Assembly (NCBI GenBank): GCA_016787125.1
Contig: JAEUVM010000599.1
Coordinates: 1-52,197 of the forward strand
DNA from: Chitinophagaceae bacterium
Lineage (GTDB): Bacteria > Bacteroidota > Bacteroidia > Chitinophagales > Chitinophagaceae
Length of the DNA: 52,197 nucleotides
Reading direction: 5' to 3'
Part shown: one piece after another, positions 42,904 through 50,913 of the stretch
Numbering within the stretch: the first letter of the stretch is position 1
Layout: each line of letters opens with the position of its first letter
Notes under the pieces: generated by a model
Told to the model about the DNA's origin: nothing
Databases searched by the model: none
The model's input: only the letters and a program-made list of their open reading frames with translations
Position numbers and translations under genes: made by a program

Positions 42904-43109
42904 GTCGTTTCGTTTGTAATGCAAATATGGACTGACGGGAAAGCGATCTTTCAATAGATGTTCCCGAGTCGGGAGAAATAAATTTTCAGTAAGGGGGGAA
43001 ATAATCAGAATACCTGAATAGCTGAGAGGTGACTACTTAGAGGAATGGATATTGCTCATGATAATATAAATACGTCAAAAAGAGGAGAGTCTGTGACCAG
43101 GCAACCATT

Positions 43110-43952
43110 TTAATAACCTTCATCCGCTTCATCCATTCGCTGAATGAGCCGCTCCTTTAATTGGTCCAGAAAATTACTTCTGTTCTTTTTGCGGATACGC
43201 ATTTCCTGAAAGACATTATAAACGTTTCCCAGATCTATCTGGAAAGTACGTTCAAAGTAATTAGTCAAAAGTTTGATATCAGCTGTACCATTATTGATCA
43301 CCCCGGCAGTTTGCAAGGAATAGATCAATTCGATTAAAGAAACTTTAGGCCCGGTCCATTGAAGTTTTTTCTCAATGGTTTTAGGTTCGGGAGCATCTGT
43401 CAGTTGAATAGACGAAATTGCTGTATTAAGATATATGCGAAGTAATTCATAGGCAAACAGTTTTGAGACCTTATAACTCTGCGTCGTGGAGAAACTGTGA
43501 TCAATGCTCAACGTAAGATCATCAGGTAAAAGCCGTACATCTTCCTGCCCCCTTATAAAATAGACTTCATCAAAATGGGTGGCACCGCTTCTGTAGTATT
43601 GATAGAAATCGAGGTTATTATCAAAAAAATGTTTGATGCGGCTCAGGTGCGATTCCAGATAAGCAATCTGCACTTTGTCGCTGGCTGCGGGCCGGTTAAT
43701 CTCGATATGAAATACTTTGACATGGTAAATAAACTGGGAATAGAATTTGGGCTTGATTTCTTTGAAGAACTCAATCTCCTCTTTGCTGTCCTTCAGCGGG
43801 GTTTTTTCAACCATTTTTCTTAATTCCTGGAGTGTTTCCTGGCAGACATTAATGCATTGCGAAGTCTCCTTCAGCAGGGGGAAGGACTCCGCCTGGATTT
43901 CCCGTAAACGGTCTTCCATCTTCTCATATAATCGTAGCATGACGGCTCGCAT
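43110..43952 (-). CDS. rteC: RteC-like regulator
   Basis: 280 residues. Helical and charged, with EIEFFKEIKPKFYSQFIYHV, KVFHIEINRPAASDKVQIAY, LRIYLNTAISSIQLTDAP (as YLN...), and LQWTGPKVSLIELIYSLQTA, followed by VINNGTADIKLLTNYFERTF and QIDLGNVYNVFQEMRIRKKN. These are RteC-domain marks. In CTnDOT-type elements RteC activates the excision genes in response to an upstream two-component system; the other rte genes are not in the window. It lies upstream of the tra operon on the same strand. An alternative start is at 43940. The 155-bp gap before the next gene shows only a short TCCCGA-g-TCGGGA palindrome. Confidence 0.82.
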   Translation of the reverse strand: MRAVMLRLYEKMEDRLREIQAESFPLLKETSQCINVCQETLQELRKMVEKTPLKDSKEEIEFFKEIKPKFYSQFIYHVKVFHIEINRPAASDKVQIAYLESHLSRIKHFFDNNLDFYQYYRSGATHFDEVYFIRGQEDVRLLPDDLTLSIDHSFSTTQSYKVSKLFAYELLRIYLNTAISSIQLTDAPEPKTIEKKLQWTGPKVSLIELIYSLQTAGVINNGTADIKLLTNYFERTFQIDLGNVYNVFQEMRIRKKNRSNFLDQLKERLIQRMDEADEGY

Positions 43953-44026
43953 ATTGTTTGAATGAGAAGTGAAATATATAAAGACAGTCTAGTCTTATAG
44001 TTGCTCAAACCGATACAAGAGCTTTT

Positions 44027-44075
44027 CAAAGTGAAATTCTATGCTTGCAAATAGCGCAACTCTCTTTTCACTTTG
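44027..44075. promoter_or_regulatory. Inverted repeat CAAAGTGAAA...TTTCACTTTG between rteC and the MauE-like gene
   Basis: A perfect 10-bp inverted repeat (44027-44036 and 44066-44075) sits in the 162-bp divergent gap between rteC and the MauE-like gene. The 11-mer TTTCACTTTGA is present in both arms and once more, upstream of fecR, at the right end of the window. It could be an operator; TTTG inside it may also serve as a -33 element. Confidence 0.45.
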
Positions 44076-44114
44076 AATAACCGTTATACTGATGCAATAC
44101 TGGAGATTTAGCAA

Positions 44115-44570
44115 ATGAAAAGACCGGAGCCAAGACAACTGTACATTGAAATTGTCGTAGCCCTCTATGTGCTGCTCTTTCTATATACAGCAATTATGAA
44201 GTTCAGGGATATTCCCTTCTTTATCGGGTCAATGTCGCATACACCGTTACTTCGGCCCTATGCTACCATCCTTGCAGGGATGATTCCAGCCATGGAAATA
44301 GCCATAGCAGTATTGCTGATCATTCCCCGTACAAGGCATTATGGGTTATTAACGGGTACAGGGTTAATGGCAATTTTCACTTTGTATGTGGCATTTATAC
44401 TTACCACCATGAAGGAACTACCCTGTTCATGTGGTGGCGTAATTCAGCAGTTGAACTGGAAGGAGCATCTGATCTTCAACAGTGGGTTCCTGCTGGCTGG
44501 AATTCTCTCATGTTACTGGAATAAAGGATTTATTGCAATAAACAGGAGAAGCCGAATACCTGGAATATAG
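44115..44570 (+). CDS. MauE/DoxX-like redox-associated membrane protein
   Basis: 151 residues with four hydrophobic helices (IEIVVALYVLLFLYTAIMKF, ATILAGMIPAMEIAIAVLLI, LLTGTGLMAIFTLYVAFILT, FNSGFLLAGILSCY). The conserved spot is LPCSCGG, with Cys 104 and Cys 106 at the outer end of the third helix. MauE and related proteins take part in disulfide or redox handling at the membrane. The next gene, 31 bp on, encodes a secreted peptide with two cysteines. The two are probably co-transcribed and face the thioredoxin-like/SusCD operon. Confidence 0.78.
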   Translation: MKRPEPRQLYIEIVVALYVLLFLYTAIMKFRDIPFFIGSMSHTPLLRPYATILAGMIPAMEIAIAVLLIIPRTRHYGLLTGTGLMAIFTLYVAFILTTMKELPCSCGGVIQQLNWKEHLIFNSGFLLAGILSCYWNKGFIAINRRSRIPGI

Positions 44571-44601
44571 TAGGCATTATTGTTCATAAAAACCAAGAAG
44601 T

Positions 44602-44850
44602 ATGAAAAAGATGTATTTGGTGCTGATCGCAGTTGTAATGGCTGTGGGTTTCAGCGCATTCACGCCGATTCAAAAGGCAGCTTCAGGCAATTACAAATAT
44701 GACAGTGGTTCCGGGCTGCTCGATGTTCCCCCTGAAATTGAAGTGGAGGATTTCTGTCCTCCGGGAGTAGAGAACCCCTGCACGATTGAGATTGACTTTG
44801 TTGACAGGGATATTTACCTGAATGGTGTCCGGCACATGTGGGATGATTGA
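44602..44850 (+). CDS. DUF6520-like small secreted protein with two cysteines
   Basis: 82 residues. Signal peptide (MKKMYLVLIAVVMAVGFSAF) with cleavage after TPIQKA or nearby. The short mature part is acidic (DVPPEIEVEDF) and has a pair of cysteines, Cys 52 and Cys 60, in CPPGVENPC, then EIDFVDRDIYLNGVRHMWDD. Size, signal peptide and cysteine pair match the DUF6520 group of Bacteroidota, whose role is not known. It is paired with the MauE-like gene and ends in a two-way terminator. Confidence 0.75.
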   Translation: MKKMYLVLIAVVMAVGFSAFTPIQKAASGNYKYDSGSGLLDVPPEIEVEDFCPPGVENPCTIEIDFVDRDIYLNGVRHMWDD

Positions 44851-44866
44851 CCAGTTTCCAGAAATG

Positions 44867-44896
44867 AGTGTTGCGGGGCTATAGCTCCGCAACACT
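44867..44896. terminator. Bidirectional terminator between convergent cargo operons
   Basis: AGTGTTGCGGGGCTA and TAGCTCCGCAACACT form a 15-bp stem with only one imperfect pair and almost no loop. It lies exactly between the DUF6520-like gene (+) and the thioredoxin-like gene (-), overlapping the latter's stop codon. A/T-rich bases follow on the plus strand (ATTTATCC). Well placed to end both transcripts. Confidence 0.65.
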
Positions 44897-46145
44897 ATTT
44901 ATCCCTGGAAAGAACTAACACATCCATCAGCCGGTATTTCTTTTCTATGAGAATCCCGATCTTCTTTAGTGCCGCAAAAAAGTCATTTTCGTTGGTAAGA
45001 ATGGCCTCTACTATTACGTCTATATTGTAATCAATACCCGTTTCATTGACAAATGGAAGTTTAGAGGTATTGTAATAAGCTATCCGCTCAATAACCTGGT
45101 CAATGGTAACATTTCTGTAATCAAGTGAGGCATGAGTACGTCGGCGAATAGATTTCTCACCCCTGGTTTTGAGCCTCTCCCTGAATGCTGGTATGACCTG
45201 AACCGAATAATAGGGTTTTTGCTGTTGAAGCACCGAGCCTTTGTATCCAAAATATTGCTCTAGTGTATTTTTTAATAACAAGGTTAAATCGGGCATTCTT
45301 TCTCCCTTATAGGAAGCCGAAAAGCAGTATCGTTCATCTCCCTGAGAAGTTTCCCCATCTGGCAACACAGGATGTAGCCATACTTTTCCATTTAAACTGT
45401 CCCCATACCTCCAGAAAGACGAATTGAAATAGGCATACCGGTATAAACCTTCCATGGTTTTTCCAAGTGTAGTGAATTTATTTGTTTCAAGAGAAAACTG
45501 GAGTTTGTCCGGGGTGAAATATGGCAATGTGGGATCCCATTTCCCAAAAATAGAACGGATAAGGTAATTGCTATCTGGCCCCCCGTTGCCTTCAATGAGA
45601 TAGTCTTTTTTTGGATCGAAACCCTGTACGATAGGTAACGCCCCGAAAGGCAGCGGCTTACCAGATATAAATCTTTCAATATTCTCCACAGTTACCTGGT
45701 CAGGCGCACTCACCGCCCGGATCAGTCCGTCGGGTCCAATCCATACATAAGTGGGCAAAAAGAAATACTTAACTTTTGTAAAAAGTACCGAATCAATGGA
45801 AACATCCAATTGCAGGTTAAAACGCTTACGGTATTTCTCATATAATCCTTCCAGTTTATAATCCCTTTTACCCACAAGAAGTATGGTTAGATCCTTCCCA
45901 TATTGCTTATTTATACTGTCCAAACGGGGTAGGTTTTGAAAACATTGAATACAATTAGAACTAAACAGATCAAGCAGGAGATACTTGCCCTTATAATCTT
46001 CCATATTCCTGTATTGCCCGGGTTGGTTACTCATTAAAAACCGGCCAGAATACGGGAAAGATTGTCCCGGGACTAACATAGCCTTATTTTGGGCATAAGA
46101 ACAGGTACCCGCTAATAATAGCGAAGCAATAAGAAAACGAAACAT
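44895..46145 (-). CDS. TlpA-like thioredoxin protein with C-terminal STN-like domain
   Basis: 416 residues. Signal peptide (MFRFLIASLLLAGTCSYAQ). A thioredoxin domain spans about 25-170: KGKYLLLDLFSSNCIQCFQN with the CxxC Cys 65/Cys 68, and TYVWIGPDG with a cis-Pro-type region. An unrecognised central part of about 170 residues follows. The last 65 or so (VTIDQVIERIAYYNTSKLPF ... FFAALKKIGILIEKKYRLMD, VLVLSR) have the pattern of STN/DUF4974-type domains. TlpA-like proteins reduce or isomerise disulfides in the periplasm. It is the last gene of the FecR-SusC-SusD operon, 33 bp after susD. Confidence 0.75.
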   Translation of the reverse strand: MFRFLIASLLLAGTCSYAQNKAMLVPGQSFPYSGRFLMSNQPGQYRNMEDYKGKYLLLDLFSSNCIQCFQNLPRLDSINKQYGKDLTILLVGKRDYKLEGLYEKYRKRFNLQLDVSIDSVLFTKVKYFFLPTYVWIGPDGLIRAVSAPDQVTVENIERFISGKPLPFGALPIVQGFDPKKDYLIEGNGGPDSNYLIRSIFGKWDPTLPYFTPDKLQFSLETNKFTTLGKTMEGLYRYAYFNSSFWRYGDSLNGKVWLHPVLPDGETSQGDERYCFSASYKGERMPDLTLLLKNTLEQYFGYKGSVLQQQKPYYSVQVIPAFRERLKTRGEKSIRRRTHASLDYRNVTIDQVIERIAYYNTSKLPFVNETGIDYNIDVIVEAILTNENDFFAALKKIGILIEKKYRLMDVLVLSRDK

Positions 46146-46178
46146 AACTTAATATTTTAGAATTTAACGGCTCTAAAT

Positions 46179-47543
46179 TTAGTAGCCGGGATTTTGAGTC
46201 AGTTGATTATTACGGTTTATTTCGGATTGAGGAATGGGATATAATGCATCAGTAGAGGACCAGTTAGCCCCTTTGCTAACAGGCATTATCAAATCAGCCG
46301 TATTAGTCCGCTTCAGGTTCAGCCACCGGTCCCCAAATTCTGCAAACAGTTCAAACCTTCGTTCTTTATTGATGCTGTCCATAAGTGCAGATCCGGACAG
46401 ACCTGCTAAGGAAACCAGACCGGCACGGGTACGGATATGATTTATATCCTGATGAGCCTCTGATAATTTATTTTGTTTAAGCCGGGCTTCTGCCCGCAAA
46501 AGATATTGTTCTGACAACCGCATCACCATGCTGTATTCGGTAATAGAAGATGCATTCTGACGTACTTTATACTTGAAGGGATAATAATAAGTTTTACCCG
46601 CCACTGTGATACTTTTTGTCCATTGTAATTTTCGTTTATCCGTTGCAGCGAAAGCCTTTATGAAATTCGTATCCAATGCAGCTACTGTTGGTGTAGTGGT
46701 TAGAATGAGTTGTGCTCCGGGATAACTGTTATAGCCGGGTACCACACTTTGGAATTGCCAGATGGCCTCTGCGCTATTCTTCAGGAAAACCAGATCGGGG
46801 TTTGTGACCAGTTGATAGTTGCCATTAATTACTTCAGTGGCAGTATTCTCTGCTTTTTCCCATTGGTTTAACAATATATACACCCTAGCCAGTAATGCCT
46901 GTGCCGCACTTTTATTGGGCCTGACCCTTTCGGCAGTTATTGCGTTATTGGCATCCAGGTAATTTGTGGAGAGCAATGGTATAGCAGTAACAAGGTCATT
47001 CTCTATGAAGGCAATTACTTCTGCAACGCTATTCCGGGGAAGTTGTGAATTGACCCGGTAATCAGTGCTCTGCACAATCGGAACATCCCCAAACAGGCTG
47101 CACAGATAATAATAACAAAAGGCCCGTACAAATTTCGACTCCCCGGTCAATTGTTTCTTTACACTTTCACTAAGCAGATAGGATTTTTCAAGAGATTCAA
47201 GAATGGCATTGGCCTGGTAAATGTATTTGTAATAATTACTCCAGAAACCAAGCACAATCGTATTTTCTGCGGTAAGATTATTACTGGCTAAATCAGTCGT
47301 GGCTACTCCAGTTGAGTAATTCATGAACTCATCGCCTGAAAGGCCATTGTAGGTTTGCTGCTGGTAAGCCAATCCATCGCCTTCCATACGGGCATAGATG
47401 GCCAACTGAGCTGCTATCGCCGTTTGATCATTCGTAAAAACAGTGGCTGCAACCAGTTGGGTGGAAGGAGCTTCAATAGCAACAAATTTCTTACAGGAAA
47501 CTGATAGCACCAGCATCGATATAAACGCAATTGTATATTTCAT
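46179..47543 (-). CDS. SusD/RagB-family outer-membrane lipoprotein
   Basis: 454 residues. Signal peptide with lipobox SVSC (Cys 17). SusD marks include AENTIVLGFWSNYYKYIYQA, SKFVRAFCYYYLCSLFGDVP, RPNKSAAQALLARVYILLNQ, RLSEQYLLRAEARLKQNKLS, and the C-terminal ERRFELFAEFGDRWLNLKRT and LYPIPQSEINRNNQLTQNPG. SusD caps the SusC barrel and binds the ligand. It starts 7 bp after susC. The ligand is not a known glycan from context: no glycosidase lies nearby, and a thioredoxin-like gene follows instead. Confidence 0.95.
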   Translation of the reverse strand: MKYTIAFISMLVLSVSCKKFVAIEAPSTQLVAATVFTNDQTAIAAQLAIYARMEGDGLAYQQQTYNGLSGDEFMNYSTGVATTDLASNNLTAENTIVLGFWSNYYKYIYQANAILESLEKSYLLSESVKKQLTGESKFVRAFCYYYLCSLFGDVPIVQSTDYRVNSQLPRNSVAEVIAFIENDLVTAIPLLSTNYLDANNAITAERVRPNKSAAQALLARVYILLNQWEKAENTATEVINGNYQLVTNPDLVFLKNSAEAIWQFQSVVPGYNSYPGAQLILTTTPTVAALDTNFIKAFAATDKRKLQWTKSITVAGKTYYYPFKYKVRQNASSITEYSMVMRLSEQYLLRAEARLKQNKLSEAHQDINHIRTRAGLVSLAGLSGSALMDSINKERRFELFAEFGDRWLNLKRTNTADLIMPVSKGANWSSTDALYPIPQSEINRNNQLTQNPGY

Positions 47544-47550
47544 GATGATT

Positions 47551-50500
47551 TTATTTGAATGTTACTTGAAATCCCGCTGTAACCAACCGGATAGGCGGCA
47601 TGAAAATGGATAAGGTCTCTGGATCAACTCCGGAATAACGAGAAATGGTAAAAAGATTATTCGCTTTTAAAAACAACTGGCATTGAGATAAAAACCGATG
47701 TTCCTTTTTCGTGGCAAGAACGGAGTATGAAATAACTGCATTCTTTAACCGGATAAAAGAGGCATCGCTGTAGGCGGCGTCGCTCTGTCGGTAAATGGAA
47801 AAAGCAGTATTGGACCCACCACTCGTATTCGCAAATCGCTGTACATCCGTAATGTCGCCTGGCTTTTGCCAGCGATTCATTACAGACACCGGTTGATTCA
47901 TGACTAATCCCGGTCGGGAGAAAACATAGAGATGATTGGAAGCACTGGGAGTCCGTGCAAAGGCTAATAGTAAGCTCAATTCCCATCGGCCGTAACTAAT
48001 ATTATGCTGCATTCCGCCAAAGAATCGCTGACCGGTAAACACTATCTGTTGCTGATCGCCTGAAACAGTAATTTGCCCGTCCCTGTTAAAATCTTCAAAC
48101 TGGTGATTGCCGGTAGCAGGATTGACACCTGTCCATTTGTATTTTTTAACTATGTTTAAAGGCTCACCTATAACATAACGGTTCGCATAACTGGAACTCG
48201 ACAGGTTTTGAAAAGAGACCAGTTTATTCCGTGGAATTGTCAAGTTGAAAGAACTTGACCAGGAAATATATTTATTCTTAATCAGTTGACCTTGTAATTC
48301 CAGTTCGATTCCCGTATTACGTATAACTGCCGGAATATTTTTCACAATACTTGTAAACCCGGTCATTGAGGGCAATGGATAATTCACAAGTTGATTGGTA
48401 GTGGTATTGTGATAGTAATTCACCGTACCAAGCAGTCTGTTATCCCATACTCCAAACTCCAGTGAGGCCTCTAACTTCCTCACTTTTTCCCAACCATATA
48501 CCGGGTTGTACAATTGTTCCGGGTAAAAGACCGTAGAACCCAGGTAACTGTAAGTATACGGACTATAAAGATCAAGGTACTTGTAGTCTCCGATCTGGTC
48601 ATTGCCTGTAATACCAGCACTACCTTTCAACTTTCCGAAACTCAGGAACTTCCAGTTACTGAACCATTTTTCATTACTGAATATCCATGCAGCGCCAATA
48701 GAACCGAAATTAGAAAAGCGGTTCTCTTCACCATAACGGCTTGAACCATCCCGGCGCAAAGTGGCAGTAATAAGATACTTATTCTCAAGGTTGATCTTAA
48801 TTCTGCTGAATAGCCCAACATATTTGTAGAGGATATCACCTTCAGAAATTGTTGTCACCTGGGAAGCACTTCGCAGGCTGTTCAATAGTTCATCGCTGGC
48901 ATAACCTGTACCTCTTTGGTACAAAAAGTATTGGGAATTTTGCTGAAAAGTGGTACCCGCAAGTATAGAAAAAGTATTTTTATTGCGCAGGAACTGGTAC
49001 TCAACTTGCGGCTCTCCTATTAGCGTTGTAATAGTTTTTCTTCCGAATTGTGCAGTGGAAACCGGGTTACCTAAAGGATTGGATGCAGATTTGGGATTGA
49101 TAGAATGATCATTATTCTCCAGCCGGTTATAACCTCCACTTATTTTTATAGAAAGTGAAGGCAAAAGTTTATAAGACGCTGAGAGGCTGGAGATCAGGTT
49201 AGTTGTAGTAGTACTGATAATGGCTTTTGTGCGACCAAGTGGATTAATCCAGGTTCCATTTTGCCAGTTGAGAGTCCCGTCATCATTATACAGTTTTGGT
49301 GCATTCGGCGAAAGTGTGATAAAACTGACAAGATCCTGTTGAGGCAAAGTGGTGCCATAGTCAGCGAATGTGGTACTAACAGAAAATTGGAATCTTTTAT
49401 CTGTGGATGCATGGGAAACATTGAGATTGGCAGTTTTTCGATTTTCACCAAAACGGCCGGGATAAACCGTTGTTTCTTTGTGATAACCCAGGCCAAACAA
49501 AAATTGTGTTAGAGCAGAGCCACCACTCAAATTGACTTTTGCGTCAGTAGAGTGCATTGTATTTCCCAGTAAAACATCCTGCCAGTCAGTTTGCCTCGTT
49601 GTATCCCAAACAAGGAGATCAGGTGCATTGGCATTGGTAGGAATAGTACCATCGTTACTATACGCTTCACGCCGCATTCGTAAATAATCTGTTGTCCCTA
49701 ATAATTTCATTTTGCGGGTAATTTGTCCATACCCTTGATATAAATTGGCAGTAACCGAGGTCTTTCCAGCTTTCCCTTTAATGGTGGTAATAAGGATTAC
49801 TCCATTTGCACCTCTTGACCCGTAAATAGCTGTGGCATCAGCATCTTTAAGTATTTCAATACTCTCTACATCAGCAGGATTCAATGTATTGAGCGGACTT
49901 GCCGAAGTACCAGCACCGCCCCCAATTGCACCTGTAAGCGTTTGCGAGGGATAAGGAATACCGTCAATCACTATTAAAGGATCGGTTCCGTTGGCAATAC
50001 TGTTAATACCCCGTAATTGGATATCAAACCCAGTTCCGGGAGCTCCGGAATTCTGAAAAACACTTAATCCCGGAACCCTGCCAGCCAGCACAGACATGAT
50101 ATTAGATACCGGTTGCTTACTGATTTCTTCCCTTTTTACACTGCTAACCGTGCCAGTGGATAATCGCCTGGAAGTCTTTCCGTATGCAATCACCATCGTT
50201 TCATCCAACACACTCATCCGTTGCTCCACTACAATTAACTGATAACTGTTCTGGCTGGCATCAACTTCCTGTGGTATTATTTCGCCGCCAGTAACAACTA
50301 AAGTGGTTTTGACTGGTAAATTCATGAAAACGAATTCCCCATACGCATCTGTCGCAGTAGCCATTCCGGTTTGTTTGATGGTAATGGTAATTCCTGCAAG
50401 GGGTTCGTTTTGCATGTCTACCACTTTTCCACGCAACTCCCTTGTAAGCGGGGTTGGTTTTTCAATGATCCTTTTTTTGACAATAATATGTTTTCCTTCT

Positions 50501-50784
50501 ATGGTATATCCAAGCGGCTGCTGGAAAAAGCACAACCGGAGAATAGAATCAAGAGGCGTATTGTTAACTGTAAAACTAACCGGGCTGCCAAGAGCAAGTA
50601 CTTCCTCGGAGTACAGGAACCGGTAATCACTCCGCTGTTCAATTTGAGCAAAAACCTTGGCAAGGGAAGCCCGTTGAAAAGAAAAAGTAAACGTTTGTGC
50701 CAGCCCGTTCAGGGATACAAAAAGGACAACTAATAGTAGCACTTTGGGCAAGAATCGGTGTCTCCATTTTGGGGTTAAAAGCAT
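47551..50784 (-). CDS. SusC/RagA TonB-linked receptor with STN signalling domain
   Basis: 1077 residues. Signal peptide, then an STN domain (about 32-105: SLAKVFAQIEQRSDYRFLYS, VSFTVNNTPLDSILRLCFFQ), a carboxypeptidase-regulatory-like domain (about 115-200: LRGKVVDMQNEPLAGITITI), a plug (QPVSNIMSVLAGRVPGLSVF, GINSIANGTDPLIVIDGIPY, ILKDADATAIYGSRGANGVI) and the SusC barrel to IRLVTAGFQVTFK. The STN domain signals bound ligand to the FecR anti-sigma encoded just upstream. Together with SusD it imports a large ligand with TonB energy. The leader between fecR and this gene contains a hairpin. Confidence 0.95.
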   Translation of the reverse strand: MLLTPKWRHRFLPKVLLLVVLFVSLNGLAQTFTFSFQRASLAKVFAQIEQRSDYRFLYSEEVLALGSPVSFTVNNTPLDSILRLCFFQQPLGYTIEGKHIIVKKRIIEKPTPLTRELRGKVVDMQNEPLAGITITIKQTGMATATDAYGEFVFMNLPVKTTLVVTGGEIIPQEVDASQNSYQLIVVEQRMSVLDETMVIAYGKTSRRLSTGTVSSVKREEISKQPVSNIMSVLAGRVPGLSVFQNSGAPGTGFDIQLRGINSIANGTDPLIVIDGIPYPSQTLTGAIGGGAGTSASPLNTLNPADVESIEILKDADATAIYGSRGANGVILITTIKGKAGKTSVTANLYQGYGQITRKMKLLGTTDYLRMRREAYSNDGTIPTNANAPDLLVWDTTRQTDWQDVLLGNTMHSTDAKVNLSGGSALTQFLFGLGYHKETTVYPGRFGENRKTANLNVSHASTDKRFQFSVSTTFADYGTTLPQQDLVSFITLSPNAPKLYNDDGTLNWQNGTWINPLGRTKAIISTTTTNLISSLSASYKLLPSLSIKISGGYNRLENNDHSINPKSASNPLGNPVSTAQFGRKTITTLIGEPQVEYQFLRNKNTFSILAGTTFQQNSQYFLYQRGTGYASDELLNSLRSASQVTTISEGDILYKYVGLFSRIKINLENKYLITATLRRDGSSRYGEENRFSNFGSIGAAWIFSNEKWFSNWKFLSFGKLKGSAGITGNDQIGDYKYLDLYSPYTYSYLGSTVFYPEQLYNPVYGWEKVRKLEASLEFGVWDNRLLGTVNYYHNTTTNQLVNYPLPSMTGFTSIVKNIPAVIRNTGIELELQGQLIKNKYISWSSSFNLTIPRNKLVSFQNLSSSSYANRYVIGEPLNIVKKYKWTGVNPATGNHQFEDFNRDGQITVSGDQQQIVFTGQRFFGGMQHNISYGRWELSLLLAFARTPSASNHLYVFSRPGLVMNQPVSVMNRWQKPGDITDVQRFANTSGGSNTAFSIYRQSDAAYSDASFIRLKNAVISYSVLATKKEHRFLSQCQLFLKANNLFTISRYSGVDPETLSIFMPPIRLVTAGFQVTFK

Positions 50785-50787
50785 AGC

Positions 50788-50825
50788 TTTGGGTTGCCTG
50801 CCTCACCGGCAGGTAGGTTTGGGTT
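50788..50825. repeat. Hairpin with flanking direct repeats in the susC leader
   Basis: CCTGCC-tcacc-GGCAGG (50797-50813) is flanked by two copies of TTTGGGTT (50788-50795 and 50818-50825), just upstream of the susC start codon. It resembles REP-like elements seen between genes in Bacteroidota. It could also affect susC translation. Confidence 0.45.
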
Positions 50826-50913
50826 AATCAATAATCGTTTCCGCGATATAGTTGGGGTAACCCAGACACGCCGGGAAGTGTTAGCGCACAACCCGGTTTT
50901 TTATTGGATTACC

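Noticed and set aside
42955..43109. Promoter for the traE operon upstream of the 126-residue gene
   Set aside because: No TAnnTTTG box with a suitably spaced TTTG was found on the minus strand, so I do not report one.
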